A DNA stretch of 64,000 nucleotides from an uncultured Selenomonadales bacterium (GTDB lineage Bacteria > Bacillota > Negativicutes > Selenomonadales > Selenomonadaceae), in the NCBI GenBank assembly GCA_900315155.1, contig OMYB01000010.1, forward strand, positions 21,252 to 85,251, given 5' to 3'. A program made the position numbers and the translations under genes. Shown piece after piece: positions 9,000 to 19,852 of the stretch. Numbering within the stretch: position 1 is the first letter of the stretch; the number at the start of each line of letters is the position of its first letter. A model generated the notes under the pieces. It was not told the origin of the DNA and did no database searches. It worked only from the letters and a program-made list of their open reading frames with translations.

Positions 9000-9692
9000 A
9001 TGGAAATCAAACTAGGCGGCCGTCTGCAGGCGGTCGCGGACTTTGTCCCGGAGGGCGCACCCGCGGCCGACATCGGCACGGACCACGGCTACCTCGCGGC
9101 CTACCTGATAGAGAGCGGCCGCGTCCCGCACGTCTACGCCAGCGACCTCAACGCCGGCCCCTGCGACGCCGCGCACCGCACGGTCCAGCTCACGGGCCTG
9201 CAGGAGCAGATCACCGTCCGCCGCGGCAGCGGCCTCGAGCCACTGGAGCCCGGCGAGGTATCCACGGTCTGCATCGCCGGCATGGGCGGCCAGCTCATGA
9301 TCGACATCCTCGACGCCAGCCCCGCCACCGTCAAAAAACTCGACACCCTCGTGCTCCAGCCCCAAAACGCCGCCCCGGAACTCCGCAAATGGCTCTACCG
9401 CCACAGCTGGCACATCGAGGACGAAGCGCTCGTTGTCGACGAAGGCCGCATCTACGAAATCATCCAGGCCAAACGCGGCCGCCGCAAAGCCCCGGACCCG
9501 ATCCTCCTCCAGATCGGCCCCATCCTCTGGGCCAAAAAGCCCACCCTCCTGCGCAACTACATCGAATCGCTCCTTTTCCTCCACAAACGCGTCGCCGCCG
9601 GCATGGAAAAGAGCGAAAAGGCTCGCAAGAGCAAGAAATACAAGGACTGCGTCAGGCAAATACAAGAGTTAGAGCAGTATTTAACGTGGTAA
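9000..9692 (+). CDS. trmK: tRNA (adenine(22)-N(1))-methyltransferase
   Basis: A 230-residue SAM-dependent enzyme of the TrmK family, which methylates N1 of A22 in tRNA. Visible: the SAM-binding segment VADIGTDHGYLAAYL (about residues 20-34), the family-specific DLNAGPCDAA, and CIAGMGGQLMIDIL (about 89-102, the NPPW-equivalent position). The start at 9000 has AAAGGAG nine bases upstream. The C-terminal coiled region rich in Lys and Arg (KSEKARKSKKYKD) is usual. The order rpoD - trmK - nif3 matches other Firmicutes. Confidence 0.92.
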   Translation: MEIKLGGRLQAVADFVPEGAPAADIGTDHGYLAAYLIESGRVPHVYASDLNAGPCDAAHRTVQLTGLQEQITVRRGSGLEPLEPGEVSTVCIAGMGGQLMIDILDASPATVKKLDTLVLQPQNAAPELRKWLYRHSWHIEDEALVVDEGRIYEIIQAKRGRRKAPDPILLQIGPILWAKKPTLLRNYIESLLFLHKRVAAGMEKSEKARKSKKYKDCVRQIQELEQYLTW

Positions 9693-9714
9693 GAGATACA
9701 AAGAGGTACACGCT

Positions 9715-10539
9715 ATGCATATTCAACAAGTTATGGACGCAATCGAGCACCTGGCCCCGCGGCGCCTCGCGGAGGACTGGGACAACCCGGGCCTGCTCGT
9801 GGGGGACCCCGGTGAGGAGGTACGCGGCATCGTGACATGCCTCGACGTGAGCGACGCCGTCATCGACTTTGCCGTCAAAAACGGCGCAAACCTCATCGTC
9901 GCGCACCACCCCCTCATTTTCCGCGCGCAAAAACACATCCGCACGGACCTCCCGCTCGGCCACACGCTGCAAAAACTCCTCATCCACGGCATCGCCGTCT
10001 ACGCTGCACACACGAACCTCGACATCGCCGTCGGCGGCGTCAACGACGTCCTCGCAAATGCCATCGGCCTGCGGAAACTCTCCGCCTTTGTCATCACCAG
10101 CCAGGATGAAAACGGCCACACCGAAAGCCTCGGCCGCATCGGCACGCTCCCCGAGCCCATGCGCATCGAGGACTTCGCCGAACACGTCCGCCAGAGCCTC
10201 CACGCCGACCACATCCGCTACGTCAACGCCACCCCGCGCCACGGCGGTGCCAGCGTCATGCCGCGCCCCGTCCGCCGCGTCGCCCTCTGCAGCGGAGCCG
10301 GCGCGGAGTACCTCGACCGCGCCCACCACCTCGGCGCCGACGCCTACCTCACCGGCGACGTCCGCTACCACGACGCCCAGCACGCCATGCAGCTCGGCAT
10401 CCACCTCATCGACGCCGGCCACTTCGCCACCGAGTATCCCATCGCCCACGCGCTCGCCGACTACCTCACCCGCGAGCTCGAGGGCACCGTTCCCATCTAC
10501 GAAGACAATTTCTCCCACGACTTCTTCACGACCCTATAA
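9715..10539 (+). CDS. Nif3-like dinuclear metal-centre protein
   Basis: A 274-residue NIF3/YbgI/YqfO-family protein that binds two metal ions and forms hexamers. Its function is unproven; GTP cyclohydrolase I type 2 is a frequent but doubtful label. Metal ligands are visible: AHHPLIF (about residues 63-69), YAAHTNLD (about 100-107) and, near the C-terminus, DAGHFATE (about 233-240). The length matches the short form; the CutA-like insertion of about 100 residues found in many Firmicute homologues is absent. It follows trmK by 22 bases and is probably cotranscribed with it. Confidence 0.88.
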   Translation: MHIQQVMDAIEHLAPRRLAEDWDNPGLLVGDPGEEVRGIVTCLDVSDAVIDFAVKNGANLIVAHHPLIFRAQKHIRTDLPLGHTLQKLLIHGIAVYAAHTNLDIAVGGVNDVLANAIGLRKLSAFVITSQDENGHTESLGRIGTLPEPMRIEDFAEHVRQSLHADHIRYVNATPRHGGASVMPRPVRRVALCSGAGAEYLDRAHHLGADAYLTGDVRYHDAQHAMQLGIHLIDAGHFATEYPIAHALADYLTRELEGTVPIYEDNFSHDFFTTL

Positions 10540-10572
10540 TAAGAATCAAAAAGGAAAGGCACATTCACGAAT

Positions 10573-11511
10573 ATGTCAAAACATCCAGATTTAGAACTCA
10601 TCCGTAAACACGCCCTGCGGTATATCCAGGTCACGCTGGGCTGCTTCATTACCTGCATGGGCTTCAACCTGTTTTTGATCCCGGCCCACCTCCTCACGGG
10701 CGGCATCAGCGGCATCGCGCTCATCATCTACTACCTCACAGGCCTCCCCGTCGGCATGCAGAACCTCGTGTACAACCTCCCGATCCTCTACGTCGCGTAC
10801 CGCGTCTTCGGCCGCCTCTACGCGCTCGACACGATCCTCGGCACCGTCGCGCTCTCCATCATCCTCGACGCCACGCACTTCCTCGTCGACTGGCAGGTCG
10901 CCACCGACCCGATGCTCTGCAGCATCTTCGGCGGCGTCCTCGCCGGCATCGGCTTCGGCCTCGTTTTCCGCGCCAACGCGAACACCGGCGGCCTCGACGT
11001 CATCGGCGCCGTCGTGAAAAAATACTACTCCTACGACGTCGGCACCGTCATCTTCGTGCTCAACCTCATCATCGTCATGAGCTCCGCCTTCATGTTCACG
11101 CTGCAGGAGGCGCTCTTTACCCTCGTCGCCATCTACGTCACGGCCGAGCTCACGAACCGCGTCACCGCCGGCCTGAACCGCGAAAAATCCATCCTCATCA
11201 TCAGCCCGGCTGCCCAGGACATCAGCAAAGAAATCATGGAAAGCATCGGCCACGGCACCACCTTCATCGACGGCCGCGGCGGCTTCGCGGGCGAGCCCAA
11301 AAACATCCTTTTCGCCGTCGTCCGCCTCACCGAAGTCAGCCGCGTCAAAGCCATCGCCACCCACTACGACCCCCAGGCCTTCATGATCGTCTCCGACACC
11401 TCCGAAGTCAGCGGCAAAGGCTTCACCCTCGCCTGCGAAAGCTACGAATCCGCGCGGCAAAAATACGAAGAAGCCCTCGAAATGCAGCAAGACCAAAACG
11501 GCAGCCGCTGA
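10573..11511 (+). CDS. YitT-family membrane protein (DUF161/DUF2179)
   Basis: A 312-residue integral membrane protein. It has about five or six hydrophobic helices in residues 15-190 (for example FITCMGFNLFLIPAHLLTGG and GGVLAGIGFGLVFRANANTG) and a soluble C-terminal DUF2179 domain (about 210-300, with FIDGRGGF and FMIVSDTSEVSGKGF). Function in the family is unknown; transport has been suggested. AAAGGAAAGG lies upstream. It is third in the trmK-nif3 operon and precedes the leuS promoter without a clear terminator. Confidence 0.85.
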   Translation: MSKHPDLELIRKHALRYIQVTLGCFITCMGFNLFLIPAHLLTGGISGIALIIYYLTGLPVGMQNLVYNLPILYVAYRVFGRLYALDTILGTVALSIILDATHFLVDWQVATDPMLCSIFGGVLAGIGFGLVFRANANTGGLDVIGAVVKKYYSYDVGTVIFVLNLIIVMSSAFMFTLQEALFTLVAIYVTAELTNRVTAGLNREKSILIISPAAQDISKEIMESIGHGTTFIDGRGGFAGEPKNILFAVVRLTEVSRVKAIATHYDPQAFMIVSDTSEVSGKGFTLACESYESARQKYEEALEMQQDQNGSR

Positions 11512-11542
11512 CCAGAATGTGTCTGGTTTCGTGCTTTGCCTG

Positions 11543-11572
11543 TTGACGTTTCCCCTGGATTTAACGTATAAT
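11543..11572 (+). promoter_or_regulatory. Promoter of leuS
   Basis: TTGACG (11543-11548), an 18-bp spacer, TATAAT (11567-11572). Start of transcription is expected near 11580. Confidence 0.75.
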
Positions 11573-11591
11573 GAGGGTTAGCTGTAAACCA

Positions 11592-11638
11592 TGCAAACTT
11601 TGTGTCCTCGTCTGCGATTTGCAGAGGGGGATTTTTTT
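11592..11638 (+). promoter_or_regulatory. Candidate transcription attenuator in the leuS leader
   Basis: CCTCGTCTGC (11606-11615) and GCAGAGGGGG (11621-11630) form a hairpin with one mismatch, followed by eight T residues, just before the leuS ribosome-binding site. An alternative pairing, TGCAAA (11592-11597) with TTTGCA (11618-11623), would break the terminator. No T-box consensus (GGTGGNACCGCG) is present, and the leader is only about 75 bases. Confidence 0.5.
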
Positions 11639-11654
11639 TGTAGGAGGGGTCATT

Positions 11655-14135
<2,481 letters not shown>

Positions 14136-14212
14136 ACGGAAAGTCAACGTCAAAGAAAATAGAGGAATTCCGCCGCATCCCACGAAATATATAAAAAGAT
14201 GCGGAACAAAAA

Positions 14213-14238
14213 GAGCCGTCCGTGCGGGCGGCTTTTTC
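14213..14238 (+). terminator. Terminator of leuS
   Basis: GAGCCGTCC and GGGCGGCTTTTTC pair as a GC-rich stem with loop GTGC, followed by T-residues. Confidence 0.8.
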
Positions 14239-14263
14239 TATGAGATAGAAACGGAGCGATACC

Positions 14264-15352
14264 ATGTTAAAAGCCTATGCGATAGAGGACCTGAAGCCCG
14301 GCATGATCGTCGGGCGCGACGTCATGGACCCGACGGGGCTGCCCCTGCTGAATGCAGGTACTGTCCTCACGAACAAAATCATCTTTGACCTGCTCGACCG
14401 GCCCATTTTCTCCATCTACGTCGACGACCAGAAAGAGGTCCCCGACGCCATCGCGCCGTCGCATGAGCACCTGCTCGACGACGTGTACGTCGGGCAGTAC
14501 CAGCTCGTGTACGAGGAGGCACTGTCGCTGTTCATGCGGCTCAGGGATACGGGAAAGGTGGACCTCAGTCTCGTGGACGAGATCATCGAGCCGCTCACGA
14601 GTGAGCAGATGACGGGCGGCATCCGGGCCATTTCGCAGATCCACAACATGAACCGCTCCGGCAGCTACCTCGTGCACCACGGCATCCACGTCGCCATCCT
14701 CGCGGGCTTCCTCGGGCGCGTGCTCGAGCTGCCGAAAGCCCAGCGCGACGACCTCATCCTCGCGGGGCTTTTCATCGACTGCGGCAAGGTCCGCATCCCC
14801 GACGACATCCTCGAGAAAAAGGGCCGCCTCACGGACGAGGAGTTCCAGGAGATCCGCCGCCACCCGGAGTACGGCTACGAGATGCTCAAAGCCACGCCGC
14901 TCGGCGCGAACCGCGAGATCCTCCTCGGCGTCCTCCAGCACCACGAGCGCTGCGACGGCTCGGGGTACCCCTTTGGCTCGCGCGGCGACGAAATCTCCGA
15001 CTTTGGCCGCATCCTCGCCATCCTCGACATCTACGACGCCATGGCCGCCGACCGCAGCTACGCCCGGAGGCACTCGCCATTTGACATCTTCCAGATCCTC
15101 ATGGACGACATCCTCGCCGGCAAACTCGACACCCACTACGGCATCCCCTTCATCCGCAACCTCTGCCGCGACCTCAACGGCAGCTGGGTAAAACTCACCA
15201 CCGGGGAAAAGGGGAGAATCGTGTACATCGACGAAAGCCGGGTCAGCTCCCTGCCCATCGTGCAGACCGCCAAAAACAAATTCTACGACCTCAATAAAGA
15301 GAAGGATGTACACATCGAGCAGATCCTCACGGCCGAAGAAGCCGGGGAGTAG
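14264..15352 (+). CDS. HD-GYP-domain protein with a degenerate HD pair
   Basis: A 362-residue HD-GYP family protein; the family hydrolyses cyclic di-GMP. The N-terminal 100 residues form the small accessory domain typical of Firmicute members. The HD-GYP domain spans about residues 140-300. The HHGIHVA, HHERCDGSGYP (about 226-236) and DIYDAMAADRSY motifs are present. However, the position that normally reads HDIGK reads FIDCGK (about residues 168-173), so the metal-binding histidine of the HD pair is replaced by isoleucine. It may be catalytically weak, or act as a c-di-GMP sensor. It is a single gene after the leuS terminator. Confidence 0.85.
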   Translation: MLKAYAIEDLKPGMIVGRDVMDPTGLPLLNAGTVLTNKIIFDLLDRPIFSIYVDDQKEVPDAIAPSHEHLLDDVYVGQYQLVYEEALSLFMRLRDTGKVDLSLVDEIIEPLTSEQMTGGIRAISQIHNMNRSGSYLVHHGIHVAILAGFLGRVLELPKAQRDDLILAGLFIDCGKVRIPDDILEKKGRLTDEEFQEIRRHPEYGYEMLKATPLGANREILLGVLQHHERCDGSGYPFGSRGDEISDFGRILAILDIYDAMAADRSYARRHSPFDIFQILMDDILAGKLDTHYGIPFIRNLCRDLNGSWVKLTTGEKGRIVYIDESRVSSLPIVQTAKNKFYDLNKEKDVHIEQILTAEEAGE

Positions 15353-15363
15353 GGGAGTAGGGG

Positions 15364-15413
15364 AGACGACCCTCTCAGCCTCGCAAGCTCGGCAGCTCCC
15401 CCAGAGGGGAGCC
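15364..15413 (+). repeat. Dispersed palindromic repeat copy
   Basis: GACGACCCTCTCAGCCTCGC through GGGGAGCC, with the palindromic core AGCTCCCCCAGAGGGGAGC. It lies between the HD-GYP gene and tadA and ends about 40 bases before the likely tadA start. Confidence 0.85.
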
Positions 15414-15460
15414 TAACGTGAGGCAGGGGCTCTGTCGTTGAATAGAGAGAGGCGATTATC

Positions 15461-16006
15461 CTGATAAACAATGATGATTTTTATATGCGCATCGCCCTGG
15501 ACGAGGCGCGGGTGGCTTTTAACCTCGGCGAGGTCCCGATCGGGGCGGTGATCGTGGCGGAGGACGGGGAGGTGCTCGTGCGGGCGCACAACCTGCGCGA
15601 GACGGCCTACGACGCGACGGCCCACGCGGAGCTCATAGCGATCCGCGTGGCTTGCGAAAAGCTCGGCCGCTGGCGCCTCACGGGGTGCACGCTCTACGTC
15701 ACGATCGAGCCCTGCCCCATGTGCGCCGGCGCCATCGTGAATAGCCGTCTCACCCGCGTCGTCTACGGCGCCCCCGACGCCAAAGCGGGCGCATGCGAGT
15801 CCATCTACAACATCCCCGGCAACCCCAACCTCAACCATAGGCCCGACGTCACCGCCGGGGTGCTCGAAGAAGAGTGCCGGGGGATCATGAGGGAGTTCTT
15901 TGCCATGCGGAGGAGGCAGCGGAGGGCCGAGAAAGAGGCAGAGGCAACAAGACCTCCTCAGCCTCGCAAGCTCGGCAGCTCCCCCAACGGGGGGAGCCAA
16001 ACGTAA
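15461..16006 (+). CDS. tadA: tRNA-specific adenosine deaminase (unusual start)
   Basis: Converts A34 to inosine in tRNA-Arg(ACG). The HAE zinc/proton-shuttle motif (TAHAELIAI) and PCPMCAGAI are intact, and the length is normal for the core. The first in-frame ATG is at 15485, but the frame is open back to 15446, and the residues before it (NNDDFY, then MRIALDEA) match the usual TadA N-terminus. The ATG has no ribosome-binding site, while GAGAGAGG lies before a CTG at 15461. No ATG, GTG or TTG occurs in that stretch, so a CTG (or ATT) start is inferred. The last 17 or so residues (PPQPRKLGSSPNGGSQT) are encoded by a dispersed repeat. The start is uncertain; the identity is not. Confidence 0.85.
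   Translation: MINNDDFYMRIALDEARVAFNLGEVPIGAVIVAEDGEVLVRAHNLRETAYDATAHAELIAIRVACEKLGRWRLTGCTLYVTIEPCPMCAGAIVNSRLTRVVYGAPDAKAGACESIYNIPGNPNLNHRPDVTAGVLEEECRGIMREFFAMRRRQRRAEKEAEATRPPQPRKLGSSPNGGSQT
15951..15998 (+). repeat. Dispersed palindromic repeat forming the 3' end of tadA
   Basis: GACCTCCTCAGCCTCGCAAG through GGGGGGAGCC, nearly the same as the copy at 15364-15413. It lies within the tadA frame and supplies its C-terminal tail. The pair of copies brackets tadA. Confidence 0.85.
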
Positions 16007-16051
16007 CATCCGTCTTCGGGAAAGGCTATTATATAGAAAGAAGGTATTTCG

Positions 16052-16978
16052 ATGAAAATATTGGTTACCGGCGGGGCTGGTTTTATTGGGTCGCATGTGG
16101 TGCGGCTTTTGATGTTTGAGGGGCACGATGTGACGGTGCTGGACAATTTCTCGACGGGGGACCGGTCGCATCTGCCGGCGGGGGGATTTGACCTGTGGGC
16201 GATGGACGTGCGTACGGAGGAGGCGCGCATCAAGATGCTTTCGGTGCCATTTGATGGCATCGTGCACCTCGCAGCGCAGACGATGGTCGACTCCTCGATC
16301 CGAGACCCGCTTTTCGACGCGCAGCAGAACGTCATGGGCTCGGTCAACGTCCTCGAGGCGGCGCGCCGCACGGGGGCCCGCGTGATTTTTGCCTCGACGG
16401 CCGCGGCCTACGGCGACGTGACGGAGGACATGCTGCCCGTCCGTGAGGACACGCCGCTGCACCCGCAGTCTTTCTACGGCCTCACGAAGGTCACGGTCGA
16501 GCACTACCTCGAGCTCTACCACCGCATCTACGGGCTGAACTACGTCGTGCTGCGCTTCGCGAACGTCTACGGCGAGCGCCAGGGCGACAAAGGGGAGGGC
16601 GGCGTCATCTCCATTTTCTGCAAGCGCGTCGCGAAAAACCTCCCGATCACCATCTTCGGCGACGGCGGCCAGACCCGCGACTTCGTCTACGCCGGCGACA
16701 TCGCGCGCGGCATCTACGCGGCCCTCACCACCGACAGCGTCAACACCGTCTACAACCTCAGCACCGCGACCGAGACCAGCCTCCACCAGCTCGTCGATGA
16801 TATCGCTGTCGCCGCCGGCCACGAGATCCAGCCCGCCTTCGCCGAGCCCCGCGAGGGCGACATCTACCGCTCCATGCTCAGCAACGCCGAGGCCGCCGCC
16901 GGCCTCGGCTGGCACCCCGAAATGGCCCTCAAAGAAGGCCTCGCCCGCACCTACCAGTACTTCCTTACCTTAAAATAG
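16052..16978 (+). CDS. NAD-dependent UDP-sugar epimerase (GalE-like)
   Basis: A 308-residue extended short-chain dehydrogenase. Nucleotide-binding GGAGFIGS lies at residues 7-14. The catalytic set is S/T (FASTAAAYGD, about 113-122) and YGLTK (about 147-151). It most resembles UDP-glucose 4-epimerases, which make UDP-galactose for surface glycans. GAAAGAAGG lies just before the start. It sits between tadA and the Wza/Wzz genes, which supports a role in glycan precursor supply. The substrate may instead be UDP-GlcNAc or a uronic acid; sequence alone does not tell. Confidence 0.82.
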   Translation: MKILVTGGAGFIGSHVVRLLMFEGHDVTVLDNFSTGDRSHLPAGGFDLWAMDVRTEEARIKMLSVPFDGIVHLAAQTMVDSSIRDPLFDAQQNVMGSVNVLEAARRTGARVIFASTAAAYGDVTEDMLPVREDTPLHPQSFYGLTKVTVEHYLELYHRIYGLNYVVLRFANVYGERQGDKGEGGVISIFCKRVAKNLPITIFGDGGQTRDFVYAGDIARGIYAALTTDSVNTVYNLSTATETSLHQLVDDIAVAAGHEIQPAFAEPREGDIYRSMLSNAEAAAGLGWHPEMALKEGLARTYQYFLTLK

Positions 16979-16984
16979 GTTCTC

Positions 16985-17013
16985 TTGCCTTTTGCCTTCC
17001 TCTATGGTATATT
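16985..17013 (+). promoter_or_regulatory. Promoter of the Wza/Wzz operon
   Basis: TTGCCT (16985-16990), 17 bp, TATATT (17008-17013). The surrounding text (TATGGTATATTTATA then GATAG) recurs before the CapD-like gene at 22646-22674, so both glycan units may share a regulator. Confidence 0.65.
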
Positions 17014-17076
17014 TATACGATAGGAATTGGTATCATCATGTGCATCTTATTTTTATAGATGGGAAAGGGAGTTATC

Positions 17077-17988
17077 ATGCAGAGTAAAGCACAATCCCTG
17101 GCCGTGGCGGCTGCTGTCGCGCTTTCTTGCTCGCTGCCGGTGACGGCGTCGGCGTCCTCGACGGATGCGGCGCGGGAGGCGGCGCAGAACCCGGCCGTGT
17201 CGCAGCAGAGTGCGGTTTCGATGTCGCAGCGGGGCACGGTCGTGACGCGCAAGACGGATAAGCAGTCCGGCGCGAACGGCTACGCGGTGAAAGAGGAGGT
17301 CGTCACGAAACCGGCGGCCTCGAAGTCCCGCAGCAAGGCGGCGCAGCCTTCGGAGGAGCGCTATGTGGAGAACGCGCAGATTTTCCAGACGGCGCAGCTC
17401 CGCCGGGAGGCGACTTCGCCGAACTACCGGCTTTTTAAGGGCGACTCCGTGAGCCTGCTCGTCATCGGGTTCCCGGACGGCATCGGGCTGAACGGCTTTA
17501 CGGTCGGCACGGATGGCTATGTCCAGCTCCCGTATGTCGGCAGCGTAAAGATGGAGGGCAAGACCCTCGATGAGGCGAAAGACCTCATCATGGCGTCCGT
17601 CGGCCGCTACATCAAGATCCCCGACATGTCCCTGCAGATCACGGGCTACGGCCCCCGCCGCGTCTACGTCATGGGCGAGGTCTCGAAACCGGGCATCGTG
17701 AGCCTCTCCATCGACAGCATGAACGCCTACGCCGCACTCAGCGCTGCGGGCGGCTGGACGGGCGACGGCCTCAGCACCGGCATCCAGATCATGCGCGTCG
17801 TCGACGGCACGATGTACTGGCGCAAGCTCAACATGAAATCCTACGCCCGCCGCCACGACCTCATGCAGAACGTCGTGGTCGAGGAGGGCGACATCCTCTA
17901 CGTGCCGCACTCCAACGGCATCAAGCTGGGCCGCGACGTCCTGCCGTGGTTCAACGCATGGGCACTCTATAAAGGCCTCACCGACTGA
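17077..17988 (+). CDS. Wza-like polysaccharide export protein
   Basis: A 303-residue outer-membrane/periplasmic polysaccharide export protein. The signal peptide occupies about residues 1-27 (AVAAAVALSCSLPVTASAS). A Poly_export domain follows (YRLFKGDSVSLLVIGFPDG, about 110-128), then an SLBB domain (RRVYVMGEVSKPGIVSL, about 190-206). The start at 17077 is preferred to an ATG six codons upstream because AAAGGGAG lies directly before it. It is followed 13 bases later by the Wzz-like gene. In Wzy-dependent pathways the two proteins form the export channel and its inner-membrane partner. Confidence 0.88.
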   Translation: MQSKAQSLAVAAAVALSCSLPVTASASSTDAAREAAQNPAVSQQSAVSMSQRGTVVTRKTDKQSGANGYAVKEEVVTKPAASKSRSKAAQPSEERYVENAQIFQTAQLRREATSPNYRLFKGDSVSLLVIGFPDGIGLNGFTVGTDGYVQLPYVGSVKMEGKTLDEAKDLIMASVGRYIKIPDMSLQITGYGPRRVYVMGEVSKPGIVSLSIDSMNAYAALSAAGGWTGDGLSTGIQIMRVVDGTMYWRKLNMKSYARRHDLMQNVVVEEGDILYVPHSNGIKLGRDVLPWFNAWALYKGLTD

Positions 17989-18001
17989 TAAAGGAGATAG
18001 C

Positions 18002-19351
18002 ATGAACAATAACATAGACAACGAAGAAAGCATCGACCTGGGCCGGCTGGCCCGGGTGATGGTCGAGCACAAATCTACCACGGGCGGCATCGTGGTGGGC
18101 TGCACGGCGCTGGCGCTGGCGGCGGCCTTTATCCTGCCACCGAAATACGAATCCTCCACGGTCGTGCAGATCGCGGGCCTCGAGGCGGCGTCCAGCAAAG
18201 CATCGGCCCTGGCTGCCCTCGGCGGTGGCGGCTCGACCCCGACGCAGAGCTACATGGAGCTCATGAAAACGCGCACGGTCCTCGAGCCGATTATCGACGA
18301 CCTGCCCATCGGCCAGGACCCCGAAAAGCGCCCGAGCTCCAAGGATTTTGCCAAAAATTTCCTGAAGATCGAGAACACGAAGCAGACGGACCTCATCACG
18401 ATCACGGCGAAGGCCCCGACGCCGGAGGAGGCACAGTACATCGCGCAGTCCGTCGCGGACAACTTCCTCGTCCTGCAGACGAACAAGAACACCGAGACGC
18501 AGAGCTTCTTGCTGCAGTTCCTGAACGAGCGCATCGAGACGGCGCGCCAGGAGGCAGAGGACGCCAGCCAGAAATTTGCCGACTACCAGAAAACGCATAA
18601 GATCTACAGCCCGACCGACCAGGCGAAATCCATCGTCTCCCAGACCGAGGCCTGGGACAAAGCCATCGGCGACATGGAGGTCCAGCGCCAGGCCGCACAG
18701 GCCCAGCTCGACGCCGTCCGCGCGCAGATCGGCGACCAGGAAAACCGCAGCGACGCCTTCCAGATCAACGACAACGGAAACGTGCAGGCACTCCGTGGCC
18801 AGATCGTGAGCAAGCAGGTCGAGCTCGTCGGCCTCCGCCAGAAATACACGGACAACCACCCGGCCGTCAAAGCCGCTGAGGACGAGCTCCAGCAGCTCCG
18901 CAGCAGCCTCAGCAACGAGGTCGACGCCGTCGTCCGCTCGCACACCTCCACGATGAACCCCACCCACGCCGGCCTCGTGAAACAGCAGGTCGAGGGTGAG
19001 GTCGCCCTTGCCACGTCGCAGGCCAGCGAGGCCGCCATCAAGGCGCGCCGCGACCAGAAGGAAAAAGAGCTCGGCGACTTCCCGCAGGACGTCATGGACT
19101 ACATGAACCTCCAGCGCGAGGCGGGCATCAAGCAGACCATCTACACGAACCTCGTCGAGCAAAGTGAAGCCGCCCGCATCCAGGAAGCCAAGAAGAGCAT
19201 GGACATCCAGATCATCGACCCGGCCGACCTCCCGCGCGAGGACCGTCCGGCCTCCCCGAAAAAGCTCCTCTTCACCGCCGTCGGCTTCGTCCTCGGCTGC
19301 CTCATCTCCTTCGCCTACGGCCTCGTATGCTACAAACGCGAAGGCTGCTAA
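18002..19351 (+). CDS. Wzz/GumC-type chain-length determinant protein
   Basis: A 449-residue polysaccharide co-polymerase in the inner membrane. It has an N-terminal membrane helix (about residues 33-55), a long periplasmic coiled-coil section (about 150-380), and a C-terminal helix (LLFTAVGFVLGCLISFAYGL, about 423-442). The latter is preceded by the family proline motif (PREDRPASPKK). No tyrosine-kinase Walker motifs are present, so any BY-kinase is encoded elsewhere. AAAGGAGATAG lies before the start. It is operonic with the Wza-like gene and probably controls glycan chain length with it. Confidence 0.87.
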   Translation: MNNNIDNEESIDLGRLARVMVEHKSTTGGIVVGCTALALAAAFILPPKYESSTVVQIAGLEAASSKASALAALGGGGSTPTQSYMELMKTRTVLEPIIDDLPIGQDPEKRPSSKDFAKNFLKIENTKQTDLITITAKAPTPEEAQYIAQSVADNFLVLQTNKNTETQSFLLQFLNERIETARQEAEDASQKFADYQKTHKIYSPTDQAKSIVSQTEAWDKAIGDMEVQRQAAQAQLDAVRAQIGDQENRSDAFQINDNGNVQALRGQIVSKQVELVGLRQKYTDNHPAVKAAEDELQQLRSSLSNEVDAVVRSHTSTMNPTHAGLVKQQVEGEVALATSQASEAAIKARRDQKEKELGDFPQDVMDYMNLQREAGIKQTIYTNLVEQSEAARIQEAKKSMDIQIIDPADLPREDRPASPKKLLFTAVGFVLGCLISFAYGLVCYKREGC

Positions 19352-19387
19352 TCCCACCTGAGGGAACCCAGCTCCAGCAGATGGAGC

Positions 19388-19437
19388 GACGACCCTCTCA
19401 GTCAGCTGACGCTGACAGCTCCCCCATAGGGGGAGCC
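19388..19437 (+). repeat. Dispersed palindromic repeat copy
   Basis: GACGACCCTCTCAGTCAGCT through GGGGGAGCC, with the inner palindrome CAGCTGACGCTGACAGCT and the terminal palindrome CTCCCCCATAGGGGGAG. It lies 37 bases after the Wzz-like gene. Confidence 0.85.
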
Positions 19438-19494
19438 TTTGGATTGTGCCATTCAGCTGGTATTATACTCTTCCCGAGAAATAGGAATAGCAAC

Positions 19495-19617
19495 CCCAGC
19501 CTCCCCCTATGGGGGAGGTGCCGAGCGTCAGCGAGGCGGAGAGGGTCGTCGCCTGTTGCGAGAGGGTCGTTACTCGTTGCGGAGAGGGTCGTCGCCCGTT
19601 GTGGAGAGGGTCGTCAC
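19495..19617 (-). repeat. Inverted repeat copy with tandem GAGAGGGTCGT tails
   Basis: A reverse-orientation copy (CCCAGCCTCCCCCTATGGGG ... GCGAGGCGGAGAGGGTCGTC) whose tail, about GGAGAGGGTCGTCGCCCGTT, is repeated about four times to 19617. The units vary slightly. It is not a CRISPR: there are no unique spacers. Confidence 0.8.
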
Positions 19618-19680
19618 CACAGCCTCGCGAAGCAGGCTCTCCGCGCCACCGATTACCCAAAGCATGACAAGCACTCCTGC

Positions 19681-19719
19681 CCCCGCAGCATCACAAGAAC
19701 GTGACGCCGCCGGGGCTTT
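19681..19719 (+). terminator. Hairpin terminator
   Basis: CCCCG/CGGGG outer and TCAC/GTGA inner pairs, followed by CTTTT. Its middle (CATCACAAGAACGTGA) is very like that of the terminator at 35517-35559. It probably ends the Wza/Wzz transcript. Confidence 0.6.
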
Positions 19720-19852
19720 TGTAATTCCTCTTGTATTATACTTTTGTATGTGCTATATTGTAAATACAAAAGTACTTTTAGCAGCCATTTCGGACGAAAA
19801 CGGTCATTTTTGTTGATGACAAGGTATGGTATAATAAAGGAGAGGAAACGAT

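Noticed and set aside
19537..19617. Regular short repeats resembling a CRISPR array
   Set aside because: The units are contiguous variants of GAGAGGGTCGTC with no unique spacers, and no cas genes are present.
19327..19816. Open frames of about 125 codons through the repeats after the Wzz-like gene
   Set aside because: They are translations of palindromic repeats; similar frames appear wherever copies cluster (also 20.7, 22.2, 26.0 kb).
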